The notes under the pieces: generated by a model
The model's input: the letters and a program-made list of their open reading frames with translations, nothing else
The model's database searches: none
Told to the model about the DNA's origin: nothing
Translations under genes and position numbers: made by a program
DNA from: Ulva prolifera
Lineage: Eukaryota > Chlorophyta > Ulvophyceae > Ulvales > Ulvaceae
Assembly: GCA_023078555.1 (NCBI GenBank)
Contig: CM041200.1
Span: forward strand, 3,342,501 to 3,406,500
Length of the DNA: 64,000 nt
Reading direction: 5' to 3'
Part shown: piece by piece, positions 48,946 through 61,100 of the stretch
Layout: every line of letters begins with the position of its first letter
Numbering within the stretch: position 1 is the stretch's first letter

Positions 48946-51782
48946 AGAGGCATTCACGGAGTTTCGTGCACCTCGTCCGTTCCTACATCCGCCCATCGAG
49001 AACACCATCCACGCAGCTCCTCCCGGGCTGGCAGGAGCGCAAACCGGTCCAGGTGAACGATTTGCGTGGCTGTAATGGTGCGCCGAGCGATTAAGCCATT
49101 TCTATGTGGCCGTCGCATCAATGACACCGTGTCCGCTAAAACAATACCACTCGGTGTGATGGGATTCCAACACATGTGAATGAATACATCCGCAGCAACA
49201 TTTCAATACAGCTCTGGTCTCTGTTCCGATTCCGGGGGCTGCGGTACCTCGGTGTTACCTCATGCTCGTCCTCTCCCTTCGTTCGCGACGAGGGCCTGCA
49301 AGGAACCACGTTCTGTTTGAACCCACCCTTGCGAAACACCTACATGCGACGGCACGCAGGCTACCGTGTGTGGGTGTGTGTCTATGCGTGTGGAGCGTGT
49401 GCGTGGTTGAGCAATGGATGTCGCTCATGACTGATGAAGCGCACCGCGCCAAGCAGGCATAGCCCAGTCCGACCGCCAGCCACAACAGCAACTTCACCAG
49501 GAGGTACAGCAGCAATGGCGACGTGCCATCTGCCCTACCTAAGCTGGGCCACGCCATGCTTGCCAATAGCAACTCAGTAACTCAGTATCAGTCCGCCTAG
49601 CTGCCTGCCGTTCCGTGCACTCAGCGTCGCGGACGCTGTTCTGGTCGCAGTGGAAACCGGCATGCCTGGATACGTGCTCCAGAGCACGCACAGCAGACAC
49701 AACTCTACTGTAAAGGTGACGTCAGGTGCTGCTGCCGTTTCTCAGATATCCTCGAGCACCGCGCTGCGACAGGGCCACCAGGCCCTGGAGCATCGTCCCG
49801 TGCCGTTGTGCCATTCACCACGCCTTCTCACCGGCACTTTGTTGTACTGACACTTCACTGACAATTGTTGCGACGTCCGTGTGCACGCTGCTCCGCCCAG
49901 CAGCTTGTCCGGGTGTTGCACGGGCTCCGTTCCGCGACACAGCGGCCCGCAGCTAGCCGCGACGCGACCCCCGGCTTGACAAACATGCAGCCCTCTCTTG
50001 CGAGGGCGTTGTCCGCGTGCTCGCGCCGGCTAGCTGCCACGCCCGTGCCACGGTGGACTGCACCGCACACGGAGCCAGTTCGTGCTGTTCCACCGCTGAT
50101 CACGCGCACATGCGGCGAGCGACGCCTGGTTCAAGGCGATGCCTGTGACATACGACAACACATGTGCGTGTGTCGCCACCTGCGTGGGCGTGGAGCCCTC
50201 CGCGGGCGAGCCATCCGCACCACAGCGGTACGCTGTCCTCAGGCGCCCCGACGCCCCGTGCCGTGCATGAACGGACATACATACATCAGTGGGCTGTTTC
50301 CATCGCAATGTGTCTGCTCCGCCGATGCTGATGGCGATCCTCATGCCAGTGCACAAGAGGATGCCTATAGCTGGTGTCTGCAGTTCGTGGTAACCGGCAT
50401 CTGTGCTCACTGCATTAGCATGTGGTGAGGCTTTTGGAAGCGCTTCATGACGTGTGGTTTCCATTGCCGTGGCTAGGCTTGGTTGTGTAGTCCAGTGCCC
50501 GCTGCGAGCTCCTCTGCAAAGGGCCTGAATGCCAATGCTGATGTGGAGCTCTCTGCCACGGGCTGTGCTTGGGAGCCCCGTTGAAGGTTGTCATGTTTGA
50601 TTTCTGAGGACATATGTGGCTTTGTGCAGTGGTGAGTGTGCTGCAGGGATGCCATCACCACAGTGTTCTATTGCCTGCCTCATGCAAGACCACCTGCGGT
50701 ACCGCTGCAGCGCTCACGTGCAAGATGTAGGTGTGGTGAGCGTTGTTGTAGCATAGTGGTGAGAATGCTTGCAGCAGAGTTGTGGGTGGCAAGCCAGCTA
50801 GAGAGACCGACCGCCCATTCTTAATCTGCGTGGGCCTGCACAGGAGTTGCAGCAAGTTGGCTCACCAAGGGGTGAGCAACCAGGATGAGCGACGGGCTGA
50901 GGACATGTGAATTTGAAGAAACGAGCCCTAAATGGAGCGCGGATTGGCCTCGCAGGTGGTGTAGTTCCTGCTGTTTTCATGGATGTCGCTGTGGTGCGGA
51001 ACGGGCATGTTTCGGCAATGTTATGGGTGCGTATGCATGTGAGGCATCACGACGAAACATCTGTAGTTTGTCCCACGGTGGCCACGGAGCTCCAGTCGGA
51101 GTAGCCCGAGTTGTGTAAAAATTCCTCAACGGTGCTCAGATGCGACGAGCTGTCCATGCCGAGATGCTGTCAATTGCTGATCCGCCTTCATGCACACTGC
51201 TTTGATTTTCCGCATGCCACACACTCAGGCCCGGGTCTCAACCCGATAGCAACACGGGATGGCAACACACCTAGTGTCAAACTTGATACTGTGTACACCA
51301 AGATACCGGAGAACGCTTGCCCAAAACTGGTTTGTAGCTTTTGCTACGCAATTTTCTGTTTACGTTGTTTCACCTGATAAACCTGTGCACCTGCATAAAC
51401 GTGTAGTGCTGAGCGGTGAACAGATGAAGCCTGGTGCAGTGGTTCAGCATACACCGGTGCCAACGCACCAGCAACATCGGTGCTAGAGTGGCACATCGGC
51501 TGAATAAATGTGGACATGAGTGGCTTTCATCTTGTGTCTGGGACTGTATGGCTGTGGACGACAACTGTGCACCCGAATTGTTGCACAGCCGGTCACAATG
51601 CGGACGTACCAGCTACAGATAAGTATCGCTCGTCATGCTTCGTCAGCATTGCGATCGCGTATACACAGCCACCTATCAGAGCTGCCCAGGGCGTCCCAGA
51701 AGCACGTCAACGCTATGTCGAGCTGAAGGCCCCGTGCCTCTGCTGTGCTGATGGCCGGTGTGGCCACCGCGGGGCCGCGACG
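48946..51782. repeat. 2.8-kb duplicated block D in unit copy 2
   Basis: Identical by eye to 25538-28374 at an offset of 23408, with the same GC-rich flanks. No gene called inside. Confidence 0.9.
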
Positions 51783-52103
51783 CCACGCGCCGGCGACGAA
51801 CGCCCCCCGCCCCCGAAACCCCTCCCCCCGGCGGCCGCGGCCGGCCGCCGCGGGGTTGGGGACGCGTACCGACGGTTATTATCAATCACGTCGACGCATT
51901 ATCAATCTTCCGATTCCATGCACGGCCACGCGCCGGCGACGAACCCCCCCCCGCCCCCGAAACCCCTCCCCCCGGCGGCCGCGGCCGGCCGCCGCGGGGT
52001 TGAAGACGCGTACCGACGGTTATTATCAATCACGTCGACGCTATGTCAATCTTCCGATTCCATGCACGGCCACGCGCCGGCGACGAACGCCCCCCGTTGT
52101 TTT
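51783..52103. repeat. GC-rich units with tcacgtcgacgctatgtc-type spacer, unit copy 2
   Basis: Same as 28375-28695, offset 23408. Confidence 0.85.
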
Positions 52104-53158
52104 CACAGCGGGTGGCCCTGCGGTGGGCTGCACCGTCGCACAGCCATGCGCGGGCAGTGTCACAGCAGCCCCTTCGTAAGTCTACAGGCGCGCGAAACAG
52201 GTCGAGGGATATCTCAGCTACCACCATGCCGAGCCTCGTTTGTAGCTGTGGCGCGACTTCTCCGCTGCGAGGAGAGGGGTGTGTGCGCCAACACATGCCA
52301 CCCGCCAGCACACTGTGTTTCATTGACCTTCGCTTGGCGGTGAGGTAAATTCCGAAACTTCACAGCCTGTCCACACCTGTAGGAGAGGGCTTCGCATAAA
52401 TCATGTTCTATGGCAGCCTCTCAGGGCACACATGCCAACAACACTAGACGCAAGCAGCAGTCGTAGCTGGCTTGTTGCGCCGATCGGAGCCACCCACCTC
52501 TGCCAAATCAGCAAGCTTTGCCCATCAGACCTGTCAGTTCTGTCTTGTCTTGCCCTGTGCGTGTGTGGAAGTTGCTCACTGCCACATCAATGACGCAAGC
52601 GCTGTCGTGTTTAGTCTGCCGCTCGGTACTTGTTGTATTCGACCTTGATCACAGCCGGAGGCACACGTACTGTTTTCCTACCAGATTGACAGCTATTATT
52701 ACAGCTGTGGTCAGTCCGCGTAAGTGATGGACTGGTGTGGAATAATTGCCCCTTGCAGATTTTGCAATAGACTTGAGAAGGATTTCACGCACATTCAGAT
52801 CGGGGAGATGGTGCTGGCATTGGGCACCCAATGAGCTTCATGCCCAGCGCATTTCTGTTCATCCCAGTGATGCACATGTAAGTGCACACAGGCTACGGAA
52901 CCTGACTCCCACAGCATGAGCAAGCGCATGGCGACACGAATCTAAGTACTACGAATCAGTATCAGGTGTGTTGCGTGTTATAGACCCAAACCCTGCAGCA
53001 ACCTCATGAGTGTGTGACCATTCGCCCACATGCAATCCCAAACACACGTTGCATGGTTCCACACGATACGGTCGGACCCCAATTTCAATACAACACAACC
53101 ACCACACAGCATCACCAAGTTGCGTGATCTACAAGACATCACTCTGCCGAGCACAGAC

Positions 53159-53675
53159 TCCTAGACAGGAAACGGCCAGCGGGATACATGGTACATCATT
53201 TGAATGCTGACCACTAGCCCCCGCACGGATACCTGGCGGCGACGTGTATGTTTGTGGCCATGCTCGCACTGGGTAGGCGAGTACCACAGCGCCGACATGC
53301 ATGTTTTGTGCACCGAACACGCACGATGCAGTTCTAGTATCTTGGTTCCCATCATGCATGGCGATTCCCATGGCTCCCATTCCGACAGACACGTTACAAA
53401 GTCCACAGAACTCAGGCAGAGCGTGCACACAAGGCAGCCTACCCCAGCACGGCTCCCACTTCTGCGGGCACCAGTGCACCGAATGCCGACGTCCAAAATT
53501 TGAATACAGGCAAGCAAACAAAAAAGACAACGGTGTGACATACTCTACATCCCCCCACCGAACCCCATACACTACACAACATAGGGAATGTAAAGCAAAG
53601 GAACACGATGCATTGTGCACTAGAATGTAGTGTATTCAACAATCGTAGATCGCGACGCATTTCAGAAGGCGACAT
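53159..53675 (-). CDS. Possible hydrophobic exons downstream of gene B, unit copy 2
   Basis: Same as 29750-30266, offset 23409. Same reservations. Confidence 0.2.
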
Positions 53676-54106
53676 GTATTAATGACACATTGTCATGTGC
53701 AGCCACACCTCACATACATTCGCTTGCTGGTGCAGTTCTGGTCAACTCATTTCGGATGTTCGTGGATGTGCCACTCGTGGCTAAGGCCACCCATGAAGAA
53801 CAACGTTTTGCGCAACTGTGCTGGATCGCTAATGCAGCAAAAATTGAACCAAGTGAATGATGCTTTGCAAAGCTGCAACGGTGCGCATCCTGGACATGCC
53901 GCTTCCATGCGGCCACGAATGACGCCGTGTCAACTACAACGATACCACTTGGTGTGATGTGATTGCAACACATGAGAAAGAATACAACAGCAGCAACAGC
54001 TCAAGTCAGCTCTGATCTCTGATATACCGTGAAGGGTGGAAACAAAGTAGGACAACCTTTTCAATCAAGTCCGAATTGTCTAACCTAAGCATCCTACGCA
54101 TAGACA

Positions 54107-57100
54107 CTACTCTTCATCCGGCATTGCGGCCAAGAGTTGCTCACCGAGAGCGATAGGCGCCTCAAACATGCCAGCCCCCATCTGGGCGTTCAATTTCGCA
54201 TCATGCACAGCATCATCACGCGCCACATGCTCTGGCACCAGTGACAACGACCGGCAATGGTACACCCGCACGTACCCACCATACACACGCATTTCTCGCA
54301 CCACATTCCGGAGTGGCTGTCGGGGTTTGAACATGTTGGGGTGGAGCACGGTGTCGTGGGTGATGGCTAGATCGGCCATGTCGCGAACCCTGGTGGACGC
54401 GACATACAAAGCCGCATTGTGGGCATTGGGATCGAGCGTCGTATCGGCGCTCGACATCGAGTGCGCCACACAACGTGCTTCCCCAAGCTCGATGGTGGAG
54501 CTCAGCATCGAAGTCGCCACTCTCGCCGCAGATGGCACGAGCGGGAACGTGACCCGGCAAGCCACGAGATTGTTGCTTCGGTCGAAGACCAGCTCCGGGG
54601 CAGGGTGGTAGACGGTGTCAGCCACAACGTCAGCTGGGGTGCGAACTTGACATGCTGGAAGGAAGACATGGTTCTCGTAAACGTCCGTCATGGTGATCCG
54701 ATCGAGGAACCGATTCACTGTCGTGGTGATGACATCATCCACAGTCGCATGGTTAGTTTGATGATATCCGCCCTCAGGTACGCCCGGAGAGGGCCCCACA
54801 AACGTCACGGGCGACCATGCGGATGGTCGCTGGTAGACCTGCCTCAGCGCTTGTGAGCACTTGCCCAAGATTGTTCTTCGTGCTGCATCCTTGAGAACGA
54901 CTTCGAAGCGCTTGATGACACACGGCGAGCCATTGGGCATGGTCTCCGAAACTTTTGTGGTCAAGAGCATCGGTTCCCCAACATGGAGGCGAATCTTGTC
55001 CCACGTCGTCAAGGTGTAGTTGTCGAGCTCCTTCACGTTTCGCTGACCTTCAGGAGTGTGACACCTGCAAGACGCGACAGTCTAGTTTTTATTATTATTA
55101 TTATTTTTGTGGAAACCCCGAAGTGCAGGTTGCAACGAGGCATGGGGGTTATCTGAACCCCCTCATGGAAGCCCCGAAATGTATGTTGCATTCACACGCA
55201 CACTGCAAATGACAACAGTCAATCCGGCATGCATGATGGAAATGGGATGACCAAGGTCCACGTGGCACATAGGCATGTATATCTATGGTGTGTAGTGCGC
55301 ACGGTTTCGTACGCATGAATTCAGCATGTATATATTGCATGTGCACGCATTCATGTAGGGGATAGGGTAGCATACTCAAAGGCATAGGCGTCTGCCGCGC
55401 GAACGAGCCGATTCGCGCAAGGGACCACCATCGCAATGCCCCATACTGCATGGCCGAACAAAGCGAGGTAATCCGCTCGGCGGCGGAGGCGCTCGACGAT
55501 ATCTTGGCATTGCTCCTTCGTCTCCGCGATGAAAATGGTGGTCGGAAGGCGTGTCCGCCTGTCCAGTCCGGGCCCCGACATTTTGTAGGCCGGGTGGACA
55601 TTGGCATCGGAGGTGCGCGGGCCCCTGGTGTTCTTGCCCGTGGTGGAAGGGCTTCATACCCCATGCAGCTGCACCGAGCGTTGTCAAGTCTTCTGGGAAG
55701 TATGTGACGAATCTGTCGTCCGTCTCCACGTGAACGCGTCGCATCGCCATTAATGCAAAGGCAAGCGGATCTCTGCAAGCAAGCGGATCACATGTTAGTC
55801 GATCACACCACGTCAGTCACATACGCATGCTTGGTTGGGGTGGACATGTGCGAATGTTAGACTCGTGTGGAGGGCAAGCCACGTAGTGTGCGGGTGCATT
55901 GTCAGCTCACAAGCATAACGATAGCATTCTGGAGTAGACAAACCCATGGCACATACATGCTACATGAGCATGTGTAATTGGCATGCACCACCCTCACATG
56001 AAAACATGATGCATGTCGCGTTGAAGGTCTCGTACCCGTCTCGAAGCAATCTGAACAAAGCGCCCTTGATGCGGTGTTGATCATGGACGAAGCAAATGTG
56101 CCACATCATGTTGGCGCCAGGCGGGCAGGTGAGCGCAGCAATTCGCTCCCACGGCATGACGACGTCCCTCTCCTCAAATGTGACACCTCCATTTGCACGA
56201 ACGGCCCGGACTCCGACGACCTTGCACGAGGATTGCAACGGATCCATGGCCGCTACATGGGGGGCATGCAGCAAGCATGTCCGAAACGGTCTCCTGGGGG
56301 TGAACATCTTTGCGGGCGGACTTCCAACGCTCGAAGAACTGGGGCAGAAGTGTCACCCACGCTTGCACTTCCTCAAGCGCATGAAAGGCGTGGCGGGCGA
56401 CTTTTTGTGCAATCGTCATCGGGTACCCGCCAGCACCATCGCCTGCTCCGATGTCCCACTTGAAAAAGGACATGGCTTGGGTGATGGTCTCCGCCGGCCA
56501 GCCGATGTGGAATCGGAGCGAAGCACGATGGGTCATCAACTTCACATTCTCCTCTGCCGCGGCATCCGGGTATACCACATTTGGCTGGGCCTGTTGCATC
56601 ACGCCGTTGCGGAAAGCGGTGCCTTCTGTAGCCATCGCCACCATGTCCTTCATCAAAGCTGTCTTGCCGCAGCCTGGTCCGCCAATCAAGAACATCATCG
56701 ACGGACGAGCGCGCAACAGGGAGTACAACACCTGCAGCGGCTTCTCAACATGTGATGGTCATGACCCGAGATTTGTAGTTGTGACAACATGCGCTCCAAT
56801 TGCAGCAACGATATTGTGGGTGCAAATGAATTGATAAGAGATCATCATGACTGATATGTTGCACCACGTGCCGATGCCATCACACCAGTGCATGACATGC
56901 ACGAGGTGTGGCGCAACGTACCGAACCGTTCACTGGCACAACATGCTCCGGGTGATCGTCGGCGTCCATGTAGTACTTGACATCGGCATCGCTGTTGTCG
57001 AGGCCCGCTTGCATGTGTGCCTCCGCCTCCTCACACGAGTACGGCGGAGGAAAAGCACCGGGTCCATCGGCAACGTCAGCACCTCCACCATCAGGCGCGC

Positions 57101-57863
57101 CACCCGGGTCATCGGGGCCGTTGGGGCCGCCATGGCCACCCGGCCCGCCATGGCTCCGGCAGTGGAAATATAGCTCCCACGCACGCACGACAGCGGTCGC
57201 ACATGCCAGGGGCCACGCATGTGCCCGGTTCGGATCCAGAGTCTTGATGTCCGCAAAGATGCAGAGCGTGGCTGCCCAACAGAACACGGACAGAAACTGA
57301 GCGAGCCGGGTGCAATCGGTAAGGGGGCCTGACTCGCCTGACCCGATGCCCAGCTTCTGCAGCAGCAGTGCCGACGAAACATGGATCTCCGGCTTGCAAT
57401 CGCCGTCAGAGGACCAGGCCCGCTGCGCCAACAGTTCACCCATATCGCGCACGAGTTGCACGATGTGAATGTCGACCTTCCACAGGGTCGCACATGGGTC
57501 AAGGAGGGGGATGCCGTCGTGGACGACATCGTACGACACCGCGGCCTCCGACACCGACATGGTGAATGGCTGTCGAGAGGCCCGCCCCACTCGCACCAAC
57601 AGCCGTGTACTGGTGTCGGCCTTTCGGTCCATTGGGCGATTCTTGGTCGCCTTTGGCGCCTTGGTGGTGATGCCATGAGGCCCGAATTGGCGCACAATGT
57701 CGATGGCCGTCTTGAGACCCTCGCCGGCAGGCCGTTCTCGCACAGCAACGTAGAGCGCACTGCCCTCGCCATTCCCCTCGCGTAGCAAGCGCCTCGTGCG
57801 CAGGTGAACCTCATCGAGACTCCGAAGGACCTTCTTGTTGGGCAGCATTTCCACAAGAGACAT
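54107..57863 (-). pseudogene. Gene B, copy 2: PIF1-like helicase with two homopolymer frameshifts
   Basis: Exons correspond to 57863-56922, 56731-56036, 55772-55376 and 55064-54107. Against copy 1 there is an extra G in exon 2 (six G at 56259-56264 against five at 32848-32852). There is also an extra C in exon 3 (four C at 55622-55625 against three at 32212-32214). Both shift the frame, and they do not cancel. Exons 1 and 4 are unchanged. Either this copy is broken, or the two bases are homopolymer errors in the assembly; the sequence alone cannot decide. Confidence 0.6.
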
Positions 57864-58110
57864 TGCGGTTGAGGCTGCAAGCACAAGCACTGTTGTGACG
57901 ATCCCGGCCCCAAAAGGCGGTTTAGCAAGAAAGCTAGCCTTGAACCAACAGAAACGAAACCACCCTGATACACTATCAAAACATAACTCCGTTTGCCAAG
58001 CAAACACGACGGGATACCTACCAACCTCGCAGAATTGGTACCTTTTGGTTTCTCACAGCATTAAACATGCATCAGTAATGTATGTTTGCCATATATAATA
58101 TATGATCTAT

Positions 58111-61100
58111 GGTAGCCGCGCATCATTACCAATTAGCTATCACAAGCCCGTTGTGGTGAAGTTATGCATCTTAGGCTCTGACGGACGACCCCAATGGCAC
58201 CATTTCAGCAATCGGAACCCCAATACCCACGATTTCATCGACAATCATAAAAAAAAACCCCCCCGCCGCGTTTGCGAAATAGACATGCAATTCCATCCGC
58301 ACACAAGAACAAAAGTCGTGACGATGTACACAACTACAAGTCAACCATCAAACCAAAACAGAAACACAACCTTCCTGTAGGTGCGCACCGTATGCACAGA
58401 CGCGAGAGTTGCATGGACCGCCGCGCAGCGCGTTGGCGACGATGCCGTGAGGAACACCGTATGGCACACGACCTTGCGCTGCGTTGGTAGCCACCTGTGC
58501 CGTCCTCTCGTCACGTTTCTGTTGCTTCTCACCTTCGGGCATGATGCGGTAGGCGACGCGTTTGGCATACGCGTACGCAGCCATAGCATCGGTTTGGGTG
58601 GCTTGGCGCGGGCGTATCGTGGCGAGCTCCGAGCTTGGGAGGCACGACATTTGGAGGTGGTCTTGCAGTGTCCCTACATCCATGGACGATCGACATACTA
58701 TTGGATTATTAATATTGCACGCTGGCTCGGCATAGCCCTAGACGTTGCATGCAATGTATGTGTATATGTCTTATTCAATGCGGTTGCACAGTGTACGGCT
58801 ACGCTGGGACGATCGGGATCACCAAGCAACATGACGCATGTCTTCACAAGGCATTGGATGTGTCGTGACATGCACTGTCAAGAAAATCTTACCTGCGCCT
58901 TTGTACAGAGCTCCCGGAACGACCGCTAAAACGTATAGGTCCAATGGCGAAGCCCCGAGGAGACACGTAGCTATGCATGTCAAGCATGCTCCTCCGAGGC
59001 ATGTGCCGGGTGTGATGGGTTTTTGGCACTGATCGCCGCGACAGGTCTCTTTGGATTGCTTCACCGGTGCAGCTATCTCGACAACCTCCGCCACCGAGGT
59101 GATCTCCTCGCAAGGGGCATCGTCACATTGTTCACAACCGTCCGTCTCGTTGCCGTCAGAGTCCACAATCACGACGGCTGGTTCTGATGACATCGCAATG
59201 CCATCGGGCGCGTCAGCCTATTGGAGGCAATCATTTGAAGCACTGTGTGTTGGGACATCTTCGGGCACGGTGTCAGCACTTGGGGTGCTACGAGGAACCG
59301 CTGGGACATGATCGGCGTGACGGCTGCACTCGCCAACGGTGGTCCTTGCGCATGACACAACAGGGTGCAATCCCAACCCAGGCGGCTCCACCACGACGTT
59401 TGGCGGCATGGCCGGCTGCTTGGCCAAGAAATCTGACCGTTGTGCACGCATGCCAACGCATGATGCACACATGCCGTGCTCCACTCCCGCGAGCAAACGC
59501 ATGGACGCACACCCTGGACACCACCATCGCAAAGCCCCTCCGCGAACCACCACCCGATTGCGGTGCTGCTGACACATGCCGCTCGCGTGGCCGTCATGGA
59601 AACGCGTGCCGCACGTGTTGGTAGAGCCGTGTGGTGAAAAGCAACATTGCTGCGCTTTCCGTTTGTCCGAGGTCTCGGCGGCCGTGGTAGTATCGGAGGT
59701 CTTGGAGGAGTCCCCAGGCACGGGCGGATCCGACGATCCGATGGCGAGCTCTTCACACACCCTCAACATGACGGTGTGTGCGCATGCATTCGCCGAGCAC
59801 ATGTGCTTGGTGACCTCTGCACACACCTTTGCGGCAAACTTTGCCGCTCGGGACGTCTTCAACCCTTGTGTACCCTTGGCCCTGCATGATGGAGAGCACC
59901 GGCCGTCACTGCTGAAGCCGTACGCCGCGCGCCACGCCCGGCACCGGAAGCAGTACATCCATAGCAATGGGCCCCCTTCTTCTCCCTCACTCGCAAGCAC
60001 CGAGTGCAGATGGTGTTCACAGACTTGACTCTTGTCGTCATGTTGGTCATGCGGACACCCGTGCACCAGACACAGCTTTGATGGGGCGGCATCGTCCCCC
60101 GCACGAGGCTTCCGACGGCCACCTCGCCCACGCACCGGCGGGTCGGCCCCCACATCAATGCGCCCGCTGTGCCAGCGCAGCCACTCGTGGCCGGACGGCG
60201 CCCGCTCGCCGAAAGCATGCACGATGTTCTCGCCTCGCTGTCGCTTCGCCTTGGCAAGCCGGCCTTCCGTACAGGTCGGTCGGTGCTCCTCGCCTTCTGC
60301 CCACGCACGGACTGCTTTGAAGCAGCAGCATTGCGAGCACCAACGCACTTGCCGCCGCAAATGGGGGGTGATCTCCCAAATTGCTCGCCCCCGATGATTC
60401 GGGCACAGCTGTGACTTGTGGGGCTTGCCGCCGTCTTCATCGACGCACTTGCCGTCACAACCATGTATGCGGCATGCGGTGACATCGCGCACGACGCGAT
60501 TGCCATCAGGCGGGAAGGCGTGGTCGCCACGGTAGGTGTACATCGCTGGCTCGTCACGCGGAGCTGTCGGCAATGACGCGCTGATGTCCTCTTCGGATAA
60601 GTGGATGCAGCGGTTAGGTGCTTGCGACTCTGTGTCCGCTTTTGCACGTTTGTCGACATACAAACACCAAATACAGTGGTGTGAGTGATCGGCATCGTCC
60701 TTGCAGCCACGAGAGCGGATGGTGAATTGATGAGGTCTTTTGAAGTTGCGGCAATTGAAACAAAGCCGGCATTTGACCCCCTCGGCATCGATCAATTCAT
60801 TGGCCTGCATCACAATGAGTATGATGAGAGCATATGTTGGCTTGTACGAAGCTTCTAGTACTATTCTAGTATTACTCAAAAAGAATAATCTATAATGATT
60901 ATTACTAATATTCTTTTTATTCTTACTATTATAATGATCACTACGCTTATGCTTAATCATAATCATCATTAATTTTATTATCATTATTATGAATAAAAGT
61001 TTTACAAAATTTTCACGTGCCACCGCATACATATCCGCATGCAAATATGATGCACGTTTCACTCAAATACAACCGGTCACACACACACACACGTAAACCC

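Larger units (their letters stand above)
34699..58110. repeat. 23.4-kb tandem unit, copy 2
   Basis: This is the second full unit, colinear with copy 1 at an offset of 23408-23412 bp throughout. It carries the same genes in the same order and strand. It differs functionally from copy 1: gene A has a nonsense codon in its exon 10, and gene B has two single-base frameshifts. Over the 5.9 kb that can be compared (34.7-40.6 kb against 58.1-64.0 kb) I saw no difference from copy 3. Confidence 0.95.
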
